Below are positions 17,372 to 24,635 of a DNA stretch of 45,232 nt, one piece after another; the first letter of the stretch is position 1; each line of letters opens with the position of its first letter. Under the pieces are notes generated by a model that was given only the letters and a program-made list of their open reading frames with translations, had not been told where the DNA came from and did no database searches. The stretch comes from Candidatus Kapaibacterium sp. (GTDB lineage: Bacteria > Bacteroidota > Ignavibacteria > Kapaibacteriales > UBA2268). Made by a program: the position numbers and the translations under genes. The stretch covers positions 1 through 45,232 of the forward strand of contig JAONBD010000011.1 in assembly GCA_028376765.1 (NCBI GenBank). The letters are read 5' to 3'.

Positions 17372-18537
17372 TAAAAGATTCCTAATATTTTGTCAGATTT
17401 ATCATGATTATCTTCCCAGTCTGAATGCAAGCCGGGTGGAACTAATATATCAATACTTTCATTTTCTGATACATACGATTTTAATTCATTCAAAAGAATT
17501 AAGTTTAGATGGTTAGTAAAATATCTGGAAAATCTGCTATTACTATCAAATTTTAATAGAATATCTAAGATAAACCCTAAAATTAATGTTAAAAATCTAT
17601 GTTGATAGTTAGTTTTTACATCTAAAATAATTTTTGCTTTATCGTCAATCAAATGATTCATTAATAGATATACTATCCCATCATAACTATGCTTCGGAAT
17701 TATTTCCTGAAGCATTTCAATAAGATGATTGTTTAATTGAATACCAGCGTTTGTTTTAGCATAAAGTCTAGAAGTAATTTTAGCCCAAAGCTGTTCTGCT
17801 TGTTGAAAATCTTTTGGCATAATTTCTTCTTTGATTCCAATCATATACCCAACAACTTTCCAGAGATGTAAGATTGCTTCTTTTTCTTCTTGCTGAACTT
17901 TTACACCTAATTTCTCAACTCCTTGAATTACAACTACTGAAAATGCCAACATAGTTCCAACTAAATCTTCTTGATTAATTGGTTTTCCCATTTTATTATA
18001 GTCATAAGATTCCTTACCCTCCTCCACCGATTTTTTTAAGTAATATCGAATAGAAGCATGGACCAATCTAACTTTTAGAGCACTTGAAATACCTTTACCA
18101 TTTTTGTTGAGTCCACCAGGAGTCATTACATCCATTACAAATTGTGCAGTTTGAGCAACTCTTCTTCTTGTGTGATTGGTTAGCCTACCAGTCATCCCAA
18201 GAACTTCTGCACCCATTCCGCAAGCATAGCATTCTGGAAGAGATTTGTGAAAATAAGCTAATATTATTGAGGGTCCAAACTTTGCAAATGCTGATTGAGC
18301 TTTATTAATTAGTCCAATATTTGCAAAATCTGGTAATTTCTCATTTTGTGTGAAATATTCTTTAATAGCTTCTGGCATCTTATCAGTATCAATTTCTCTA
18401 TTATATACCAAATTTTTGAAAACATCTTTCAATTCAGTTATTTCCTTGTGCTGGAGCAAACTATTTATAGTATTATCAGCAATAGGATCAGCGACTTGCC
18501 TCATTGATTGCAAGTATTTATCTTCTAAAATTTCCAT
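17371..18537 (-). CDS. Oxygenase of the MpaB/latex-clearing-protein family (DUF2236)
   Basis: 388 residues, all-helical. The b-type haem oxygenase Lcp uses R164, T168 and H198 (haem ligand). Here R126, T130 and H160 (in NHTRRRVAQT and VRLVHASIRYY) have exactly the same spacing of 4 and 30. NQEDLVGTMLAFSVVVIQGVEKLGV is the following conserved helix. Family members cleave isoprenoid double bonds (rubber, or the farnesyl chain in mycophenolic acid biosynthesis). No signal peptide, so it is cytoplasmic or membrane-associated. First gene of the three-gene operon with the terpene-cyclase-like protein. The substrate is probably an isoprenoid or unsaturated lipid, which is inference. Confidence 0.85.
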   Translation of the reverse strand: MEILEDKYLQSMRQVADPIADNTINSLLQHKEITELKDVFKNLVYNREIDTDKMPEAIKEYFTQNEKLPDFANIGLINKAQSAFAKFGPSIILAYFHKSLPECYACGMGAEVLGMTGRLTNHTRRRVAQTAQFVMDVMTPGGLNKNGKGISSALKVRLVHASIRYYLKKSVEEGKESYDYNKMGKPINQEDLVGTMLAFSVVVIQGVEKLGVKVQQEEKEAILHLWKVVGYMIGIKEEIMPKDFQQAEQLWAKITSRLYAKTNAGIQLNNHLIEMLQEIIPKHSYDGIVYLLMNHLIDDKAKIILDVKTNYQHRFLTLILGFILDILLKFDSNSRFSRYFTNHLNLILLNELKSYVSENESIDILVPPGLHSDWEDNHDKSDKILGIF

Positions 18538-18664
18538 AGTGTTTAAGTTGTCTAGTAATGCATTAAAACAAAATTGAAATTAAATAAAAAAAAGTTAATC
18601 AAAGTCATTTTGTCAATTAAAGAACTTTATGTAGAATTATATTAACTAGATTATCTAAATAAGT

Positions 18665-18717
18665 ATGTTTCCTTGTAAATTATTTTTTTTATCGTTGCTT
18701 TCGCTCAAAAAAGCTGA
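18665..18717 (+). pseudogene. RHS signal-peptide remnant at the left edge of the array
   Basis: ATG at 18665 starts MFPCKLFF. After the T-run (eight T at 18683-18690) the peptide V-A-F-A-Q-K lies in another frame; nine T would restore one frame through the signal peptide. That frame then reads K-S-stop (TGA 18715-18717) and, directly after, is the same frame as the RHS core starting at GTG 18718. So a signal peptide was joined in frame to the tail of an RHS gene, and then broken by a one-base loss and a stop. Confidence 0.55.
18697..18713. repeat. 17-bp direct repeat, left copy
   Basis: GCTTTCGCTCAAAAAAG occurs here and again at 23896-23912, bracketing the RHS array. It encodes the A-F-A-Q-K end of a signal peptide in both places. 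It could be shared gene ancestry or a recombination scar. Confidence 0.7.
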
Positions 18718-20295
18718 GTGGTATCACTTTCTAATAGATTAGAAACAGTTGCTACTGCAAACCCACTTGAGTTTAATCAAGCTTACTCTTACGACGCTAT
18801 TGGGAGAATGCAAACTAGAACAACAGTAACTCAAGATGAATGGCATAAAACAAAAAAACAAGATGAATTTGAGTACTCTCACAATAACCTTCTTTACAGA
18901 TATTTAGGTAGGAAAGCAATCACTCAAGCTGATTGTGATCCAGTTTTGGATCAAAATGATGCTAATGAATGGCGATATCGCTATAGCCCTTATGGAGAGC
19001 GAGAGAGAAAACGTATGTATAATAATTACAAAATCAGTGATGATTACTTGCCCCAAATGTATTATTTACTTGATGATAACAATAGACAAATATCTTTGTA
19101 TCAAGGTGTGGAAACTAGTTTAGACCAATTTGCTGTTACTGATGATATGGGGGTTAGTTCTACGTTTCATAATACAAATATGTACGATGTCCATTTGATT
19201 GATTCATTGGTTATTCCTTCTTGGTATTCATCAGTTTACGAGCAAGACAATAGATATGCTTATATGTATCCTGCTGAATATAACTTACATAGTGGAAGTA
19301 ACAAAGATATTTCTTATGTTTATGAAGATGAACAAGCTCAAAATTGGGATAAAGAATATAACATAACTGACTACCTCGGTAACCTAAGAATGACACTAAA
19401 AGCAGACCAAATAGAACTAAAACCACAACTTGCAATGGACTACTCGCCTTATGGTGGGGTGTTCTGGAGTGAAAATCTTATTAAAAGATTTGAACGAACC
19501 AGGGATATTAACCAACGTGATAACTGGGTCGGTAAAGAAAAGGACAAAGAAAATGGCTTGGGCGACCATGGGGTTAGGAAATATGACCATCTAATTGGGC
19601 GGTTTAATTCTATTGATCCGCTTTGGGGTAAGTATTTAGGGTGGACGCCGTATCAGTACTCGGCGAATAGTCCTGTTCATTTGGTGGATTTAGATGGGAA
19701 TGTTGTAGTTTATGCACAATTTGAAGTAAGAGGTGCTGCTACTGTTTCACAAGGTGCTACATCTATTGGGATAATGTTTGATGGATATACAGTTAGTCTT
19801 TATAACACTTGGAGTATTGGTTCAGGTTTTGGTTTAGGCGGAGCAACTGGTTTGGATATTGGTGCATCATTTGCAAGGAATGTTAATGAAATGTATGGAT
19901 TGGGTTGGGCTGGCGGATTTTGGGCATCATCACCTTTTGGGGGTTTTGGTTTTGAAATTGGCAGAACAAATCCCGAAGACAATAGAGGTAATTGGGGTGG
20001 AGATATCAGCCCACCATTTATACCATTTACTGGAGGGTTAGGATTAGGTGTATATGGAGAAGGCACATACACCTATCCAATTTTAGAATTTAATTTAGAT
20101 GATATTGAAAATGCAGTAGATAGTTTTTTTGAAGAAGCTGAGAATAATGATGTAGATGTTGAAATATCAAGGGATGAATTGAGAGATCAATTACTTAGGG
20201 AGTTTAGAAATGAAGATTCTGAATATACAAGTCCATCATCTAGTGCAAGTGGTTTAAATAGCTCATCAAGTGATGAGGAAAGTGATGATAATTAA
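18718..20295 (+). pseudogene. RHS-repeat protein tail with Gly-rich C-terminal domain (N-terminally truncated)
   Basis: 525 residues from a GTG directly after an in-frame stop. RHS/YD features: AYSYDAIGRMQTR near residue 22, WRYRYSPYGERERKRMY, ITDYLGNLRMTLK at about 219, and the RHS core end NSIDPLWGKYLGWTPYQYSANSPVHLVDLDGN at about 300-332. The rest is a variable tip (about 333-525): Gly-rich strands (GSGFGLGGATGLDIGASFA, GGLGLGVYGEGTYTY), an acidic helix (DDIENAVDSFFEEAENND) and a Ser/acidic tail. A working RHS protein has a much longer shell with secretion signals, so this copy is a displaced tail. It may still serve as donor for tip exchange. Tip function not recognised. Confidence 0.75.
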
Positions 20296-20488
20296 ATTAC
20301 TTATTTTAATAATACTTATTGTTATGTTTTTTGCTTTTACAATCAAGGGTACAATAATAAATTGGAAGAATTATCAAAATTTAAAGGAAAATAAAGACTT
20401 TAGTAAATATTCTAAAAACCGATCTAGTTTATTTTCTAGACTCATTTTTCTAACAATTTTGATTTATATAATTATTGTATTAAGCTAA
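20288..20488 (+). CDS. Small two-helix membrane protein, candidate immunity to the first RHS tip
   Basis: 66 residues from the ATG at 20288, which overlaps the end of the RHS tail (stop 20295). Two hydrophobic helices (KLLILIILIVMFFAFTI and LIFLTILIYIIIVLS) flank a basic loop (NYQNLKENKDFSKYSKNR). Immunity genes of RHS toxins lie at exactly this position and often are small membrane proteins when the toxin acts on membranes. An alternative start at 20270 would add six residues. Function is inferred from position. Confidence 0.5.
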   Translation: MIKLLILIILIVMFFAFTIKGTIINWKNYQNLKENKDFSKYSKNRSSLFSRLIFLTILIYIIIVLS

Positions 20489-21388
20489 TAAATATTTGAA
20501 TACACAATTACCGACTACCTCGGTAACCTACGAATGACACTAAAAGCAGACCAAATAGAACTAAAGCCACAGCTTGCAATGGACTACTCGCCTTATGGTG
20601 GGGTGTTCTGGAAATCAAAGTATTCAGAGAACCAACGTGATAACTGGGTAGGTAAAGAAAAGGATAAAGAAAATGGCTTGGGCGACCACGGGGTTCGGAA
20701 ATATGACCATTTGATTGGTCGGTTTAATAGTATTGATCCGCTGTGGGGTAATTATTTGGACGTGAGTCCGTATATGTATTCTGCTAATAATCCTATTTTT
20801 ATCAAAGATGTGAATGGGGGAAATGGAGTTGCTGTAGTAACTAAGCAAAATACTACAATTACTATAAAAGCAGTTTATTTAACCGTTGGTTATACCAGTA
20901 GTGAGGTGATTAGCTTAAACAAAGAAATAAACGAAAATCTAAATAATCAAAACTTTTTACTATCAAGTGGTGAATATGAGGGTTATGATGTCGTGTTTAA
21001 ACTTGAGTTTATTAGACAAGGAGCAAATGATACTTATTATGACACTGAAAATTTTAATGAGCAAGGTATAAATATAGGTAATAAATTGTCAAAAGTATCA
21101 GATAATCATAGTTATGTAGAAAAAAAGCGTAGAAATGAAGGTGTTGAAATAGGTGGGTTTACACAAAGAAATGTTGATATTGGTATTCCAAAAAGTAGAA
21201 ATAACAATGAAAATATAACACATGAAATTTTTCATACATTATTTTTTAGTAATGATGATTCCAAAAGAGGCGGGATTGGTACTTACAATAATATTAAAGC
21301 AAATAAACCAAACCCACAAGATATTGAGCAATTAATTTATGGAGGAGATAATGATTCTAAAGATATACCAATTATTGAAAAAAAGTAG
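20489..21388 (+). CDS. Orphan RHS core fragment with metzincin-like HExxH tip
   Basis: RHS homology begins right after the stop of the previous gene (EYTITDYLGNLRMTL); the first ATG is 20534, giving 284 residues. Residues 1-94 copy the RHS core (NQRDNWVGKEKDKENGLGDH, RKYDHLIGRFNSIDPLWG, PYMYSANNP). Residues 95-284 are a distinct tip with ITHEIFHTLFF: H230-E231-x-x-H234 is a zinc-protease motif, and GGIGTY at 246-251 sits where metzincins have their Met-turn, with Gly in place of Met. The third metal ligand is not obvious. A secreted metalloprotease effector is the likely role. No secretion shell remains, so expression may require recombination onto a full RHS gene. Confidence 0.65.
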
Positions 21389-21899
21389 TGTGTTATTGGT
21401 AGTAATATTTCTGTTTAGTTATAAGACTAGTTCAGATGAAAACTTTAGGATTCTGTATAATAAAATTTTGAATGATACTATAATAGAGGATTTTAAAGAT
21501 GAGTTATGTGTTATGGATTCAACGAGTTTTATCTCAAACTTATATTTTTCACTTGGTTCAGAAATTATTGAAGTATATAATTTAGATAAGAGATATAGTG
21601 TTTATAACAAAAAATTTAACGAATTAAATGATTATGAAAATACACGAGATTCAATATTTAGCAGTGAGTTCATAGTTAATTTTCAAAATCAAAGAAATCA
21701 AAACTGTAAATATATGCTTCAGATGGATAAATATAATGATTCAATATATCTTGGTAGAATAGTAATAACTAATTATTATGAGTTTAATTTTTTAGCAAAA
21801 ATTATTAATCAAAAAGTAATTCATTATGTAGGTGGTTCGACAAATATATGTATCCTTAATACAAAAGATGATAATACTGACAAATTGATAGATGAGTAG
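21351..21899 (+). CDS. Exported protein, candidate immunity to the metzincin-like tip
   Basis: 182 residues from the ATG at 21351 (an ATG four codons earlier is possible). The gene overlaps the toxin-tip gene by 38 bases. It starts with a basic lead and a hydrophobic stretch (KKSSVLLVVIFLFSYKTSS), a signal peptide or anchor. The mature part is polar, rich in Asn/Asp/Tyr, with no motif I recognise. A location outside the cytoplasm makes sense if the protease acts in the periplasm. Its stop overlaps the start of the next RHS fragment (ATGAGTAG). Confidence 0.5.
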   Translation: MILKIYQLLKKSSVLLVVIFLFSYKTSSDENFRILYNKILNDTIIEDFKDELCVMDSTSFISNLYFSLGSEIIEVYNLDKRYSVYNKKFNELNDYENTRDSIFSSEFIVNFQNQRNQNCKYMLQMDKYNDSIYLGRIVITNYYEFNFLAKIINQKVIHYVGGSTNICILNTKDDNTDKLIDE

Positions 21900-22539
21900 A
21901 TATAGAAAAGACAAAGAAAATGGTCTCGGCGACCATGGGGTTAGAAAATATGACCATTTGATTGGGCGGTTTAACAGTATTGATCCGCTATGGGAGAAGT
22001 ATTTGGGTTGGAGCCCGTATCAGTATTCTGCTAATAGTCCAATCATATTTTTTGATATTGATGGAAATATTATTGAATATGTTGGCTTTACTCCTGAGCA
22101 AATTTTTCAATATGAAAACTTTCTTGATAGATTAGCATCAACTGAAACCGGGGCATCAATTGTCTCCACAATGAGAGATGAAAATGTATTTATAAAATTA
22201 AAAGAAGGTACAACTACAAATTCTTATGGTTTAACAAAAACATCCTTTAAAACTGTTAATAAAGATGGCACTTCAAAACCAATAGAGTTTAATCATGAAA
22301 TAACTATTGATAAAGATAGAATTGGCTCAGATGAATTTTTACACCTAGAGGCAATTATACACGAAGGTGAACATGTTAACGAAATAGAAAGTGCAGAAGA
22401 TAGAGAGCAAACAATATCAAGAATTGTCAGAGAAATAAACGATCCAGATTTGGAATACCACGACAGACAATCTGAAAAAAACGCTGATGAAAAGGCAAAA
22501 CAAGTAATAGAGGAGTTGAAAGAAATTGAAAAAAAATAG
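21892..22539 (+). CDS. Orphan RHS core fragment with second HExxH tip (HEGEH)
   Basis: 215 residues. The RHS part is short, starting at KDKENGLGDHGVRKYDHL and ending FFDIDGN at about residue 59. The tip (60-215) holds LEAIIHEGEHVNEIE: H157-E158-x-x-H161. It is followed about 35-40 residues later by SEKNADEKAKQ, where E195 or E200 could be the third zinc ligand as in gluzincins. The domain is unlike the first protease tip. No secretion signal. It would be a metalloprotease effector module. Spacing and overlap with the next gene match the toxin/immunity layout of RHS loci. Confidence 0.65.
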   Translation: MSRYRKDKENGLGDHGVRKYDHLIGRFNSIDPLWEKYLGWSPYQYSANSPIIFFDIDGNIIEYVGFTPEQIFQYENFLDRLASTETGASIVSTMRDENVFIKLKEGTTTNSYGLTKTSFKTVNKDGTSKPIEFNHEITIDKDRIGSDEFLHLEAIIHEGEHVNEIESAEDREQTISRIVREINDPDLEYHDRQSEKNADEKAKQVIEELKEIEKK

Positions 22540-23212
22540 ATTGCTTTTACTCTTATTAATTTTGTTTAACCCTTTGTACTCAAATTTAACTGAAGTTAAA
22601 GCTGATAAGTTCGTAAGTAATTTTGCTAATATACTTTTAAATTATAAAATGACCTCATACTTGACTAATAAATCATTATACGAGATGAATGGATATTTGG
22701 GATGGACTCATAAACAAAAAGAACGTCATATTGATGTTGTTTTAAATATAGAGAATTGGCATCCAAAAGTTAAAGTAGAGAAATTAACTTTGAAAATTTC
22801 TAGCAAAGATACAATTTGGTTCTATAAATTTTATAGGCATTATGATGATTATTTTATTATATCATTAGATAATAATTCTAATTTGTTCTTTCTCAAAGGA
22901 TTTGAATTCAATACTTTAGACTTATTTTATGAAAATTATCTAAAAGATCAGACCAATGGTAGAATGAAAATGGCTGATTTTATGATGAACTTTACTGTTA
23001 TTACAAATTTTGAAAACATTATAATAGACCAAAAAAACTACGTTAGTTATAAAGACTCTTTAGATTTACCTAATACATATTTTAGTTACAGGAATCAAGA
23101 AAAGAGACTTATATATTACCCTAGAATAAAAAGGCTTGACGAAATAATTATAGACTTTGCTAATAATAAACTTGAGTTTGAAACAAAAACTTTATATAAC
23201 GAAAGTAGGTAA
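22526..23212 (+). CDS. Exported protein, candidate immunity to the HEGEH tip
   Basis: 228 residues from a TTG start inside the end of the toxin-tip gene (14-base overlap). It begins with a textbook signal peptide (MKKNRLLLLLLILFNPLYSN). No lipobox cysteine is seen, so it is a soluble periplasmic or surface protein. The mature part is polar with many aromatics (IDVVLNIENWHPKVKVEKL; DTIWFYKFYRHYDDYF) and no recognised family. Position and export again fit an immunity protein against a periplasm-acting protease. Almost no spacer separates it from its partner, so co-expression is expected. Confidence 0.5.
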   Translation: MKKNRLLLLLLILFNPLYSNLTEVKADKFVSNFANILLNYKMTSYLTNKSLYEMNGYLGWTHKQKERHIDVVLNIENWHPKVKVEKLTLKISSKDTIWFYKFYRHYDDYFIISLDNNSNLFFLKGFEFNTLDLFYENYLKDQTNGRMKMADFMMNFTVITNFENIIIDQKNYVSYKDSLDLPNTYFSYRNQEKRLIYYPRIKRLDEIIIDFANNKLEFETKTLYNESR

Positions 23213-23244
23213 TCTAGAATTTATTTATTAAATTTTTATGATTT

Positions 23245-23541
23245 GATTTTCCTTAAGATACAAGAATGACAATCAGAGAAGATAACGCAAAACCCTACCC
23301 TGAAGTAGTAATGGACTACTCGCCTTTTGGTGGGGTATTCTGGAAATCAAAGTATTCAGAGAACCAAAGAGATAACTGGGTCGGGAAAGAAAAGGATAAA
23401 GAAAACGGTCTCGGTGACCTTGGCGTTAGGAAATATGACCATTTGATCGGGCGGTTTAATAGTATTGATCCGCTTTGGGGTAAGTATATTGGGTGGAGTC
23501 CGTATCAATATTCAACAAATAGTACTACTTCAAAAATCTAA
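23245..23541 (+). pseudogene. Fourth RHS core fragment, no tip
   Basis: RHS homology starts at about 23245 (GAT TTT CCT TAA GAT ACA AGA ATG), where intact relatives would read D-Y-L-G-D-T-R-M; the Gly codon is now a TAA stop. From ATG 23266 the frame gives 91 residues covering MDYSPFGGVFW, NQRDNWVGKEKDKENGLGD and PYQYSTN, then ends at S-K-I-stop without any tip domain. It is a dead fragment. Its sequence differs more from copies 1 and 2 than those do from each other, for example MTIREDNAKPYPEVV in place of MTLKADQIELKPQLA. Confidence 0.75.
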
Positions 23542-23557
23542 ATATTACTTGAAGTAG
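23525..23557. terminator. Hairpin between convergent ends
   Basis: CTACTTCAA (23525-23533) and TTGAAGTAG (23549-23557) form a 9-bp stem with a 15-base loop between the RHS fragment stop and the minus-strand gene stop. The T-run is weak. A bidirectional terminator is plausible. Confidence 0.4.
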
Positions 23558-23559
23558 GG

Positions 23560-23799
23560 CTATTTACTCTCCATTTCACTAATCTTCCTCTCTAGCTTTT
23601 CGATTTTATCTAAATAGTATTTATGAAGTGCTATACCTGATAAATTCTTAGCTTTTATTCCATAAAGTACTTCTTGAATAATATCTGAGAACTTAATACC
23701 AGGCATTAAATTGCTCACTACATCTTTTAGTTGATATAAATCTTGCAAACCGAGAGGTCTTGAGCCTATATTATTTATTCTTTGGTTCAAATAATTCAC
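23560..23799 (-). CDS. Small coiled-coil-prone hypothetical protein
   Basis: 79 residues from a GTG start. The frame remains open another 17 codons upstream (EKYSEYSIALRKD) with no ATG before a stop, so the 5' end may have been lost during rearrangement. The C-terminus (LDKIEKLERKISEMESK) is a heptad-like helix, and IGSRPLGLQDLYQLKDVV forms the rest. No family recognised. It lies at the right end of the RHS array on the opposite strand. Confidence 0.4.
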   Translation of the reverse strand: MNYLNQRINNIGSRPLGLQDLYQLKDVVSNLMPGIKFSDIIQEVLYGIKAKNLSGIALHKYYLDKIEKLERKISEMESK

Positions 23800-23883
23800 A
23801 TCTTTTCTTAAAGCAATTGAATATTCGCTGTATTTTTCAAATCATTTATAAAATATGTGTAAACCGTTTTCTTGTATTTTGTT

Positions 23884-23994
23884 ATGGGATTGGTAGCTTT
23901 CGCTCAAAAAAGAGCCAACGAATACTGCGGTAAAAACATTCTGCAAGACGCGCGTCATTCAGACTGGAGCGAAGCGGAGGGAAGAATCCAGTAA
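23884..23994 (+). pseudogene. RHS-type N-terminal remnant interrupted by a REP-like element
   Basis: The frame reads MGLVAFAQKRANEYCGKN and then runs into the REP-like element, ending at TAA 23992-23994. The G-L-V-A-F-A-Q part is the end of a signal peptide, matching the left edge of the array. An in-frame TTG at 23872 could extend it upstream. Nothing of the rest of the gene follows, since dtd lies on the other strand. Confidence 0.5.
23896..23912. repeat. 17-bp direct repeat, right copy
   Basis: Exact copy of 18697-18713. Together the copies bracket 5.2 kb containing all RHS fragments and their partners. Confidence 0.7.
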
Positions 23995-24048
23995 AAAACC
24001 GCACATACTGGATTCTTCAATCGGACGGTCGTCCTCTTTCTGAATGAC
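23954..24048. repeat. REP-like palindromic element
   Basis: 95 bases with outer inverted ends GTCATTCAGA (23954-23963) / TCTGAATGAC (24039-24048) and a perfect inner pair GAAGAATCCAGTA (23981-23993) / TACTGGATTCTTC (24006-24018) around a 12-base loop. Its GC content is clearly above the neighbourhood (GGAGCGAAGCGGAGGG; CGGACGGTCGTCC). Elements of this form recur between genes in many genomes and may be mobilised by REP-associated transposases; none is in this window. Confidence 0.75.
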
Positions 24049-24069
24049 AAGCCAGTGAAAAAGTGGAAG

Positions 24070-24114
24070 TGGTAACACTTTAAAAAAGCGAAAAAGTGTT
24101 ACCAAGTGTTACCA
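24070..24114. repeat. Hairpin TGGTAACACTTT with an extra half-site
   Basis: TGGTAACACTTT (24070-24081) pairs with AAAGTGTTACCA (24093-24104); a further AGTGTTACCA follows at 24105-24114. GTGGTATCACTTT at 18718-18730, the left edge of the RHS array, is nearly the same sequence. It lies just downstream of dtd and may terminate it. Confidence 0.5.
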
Positions 24115-24136
24115 GAATTTGGAATTATCAATCTAA

Positions 24137-24577
24137 TTATACTTCAATTATAAGTGTTACTGGACCATCATTTGTAATGCTAACTTTCATATCTTCTTGG
24201 AACTTACCTTCGTTTACTTTATGGGGATATGTTGATTTAAGAGCAAATAAAAAATCATTATAGATGCTTTTAGCAACTTCTGGTTTTTCAGCTTCCATAT
24301 AGCTTGGTCTATTCCCTTTTTGAGTATTTCCACATATTGTGAAATTTGAAACAATTAGTAAATCGCCACTAATGTCGGAAACAGAAAGATTCATTTTATC
24401 TTCATTATCATTAAAAACTCTAAGATTAATGATTTTTTTAATCATTTTATTTATTTGAATATCAGAATCTCCATGCTGAATTCCTAGCAAAACAAGTAGC
24501 CCCTTATCTATAGAACCTGTTGCTATATCATTTATCTTAACATCAGCTTGTAAAACTCTTTGAATTATTGCTTTCAT
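24137..24577 (-). CDS. dtd: D-aminoacyl-tRNA deacylase
   Basis: 146 residues, the usual size. Starts MKAIIQRVLQADVKI, contains GKGLLVLLGIQHGD-type (DKGLLVLLGIQHGDSD), and both active-site regions: SNFTICGNTQKGNRPSY (SQFTL motif, here SNFTI) and NDGPVTLIIEV (GPVT cis-Pro motif). The enzyme hydrolyses D-amino acids from mischarged tRNAs in the cytoplasm. It is a single gene, divergent from the unknown gene at 24636. It marks the return from the accessory RHS region to core genes. Confidence 0.96.
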   Translation of the reverse strand: MKAIIQRVLQADVKINDIATGSIDKGLLVLLGIQHGDSDIQINKMIKKIINLRVFNDNEDKMNLSVSDISGDLLIVSNFTICGNTQKGNRPSYMEAEKPEVAKSIYNDFLFALKSTYPHKVNEGKFQEDMKVSITNDGPVTLIIEV

Positions 24578-24635
24578 TTAAATTCTCTTTTTATTAAATT
24601 ACATCTTTAAATTTACTTAAAGCACAGGCAGAAAA

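Noticed and set aside
19800-20072. Pro-rich minus-strand open frame
   Set aside because: It is antisense to the Gly-rich RHS tip and its composition is the mirror of that codon use.
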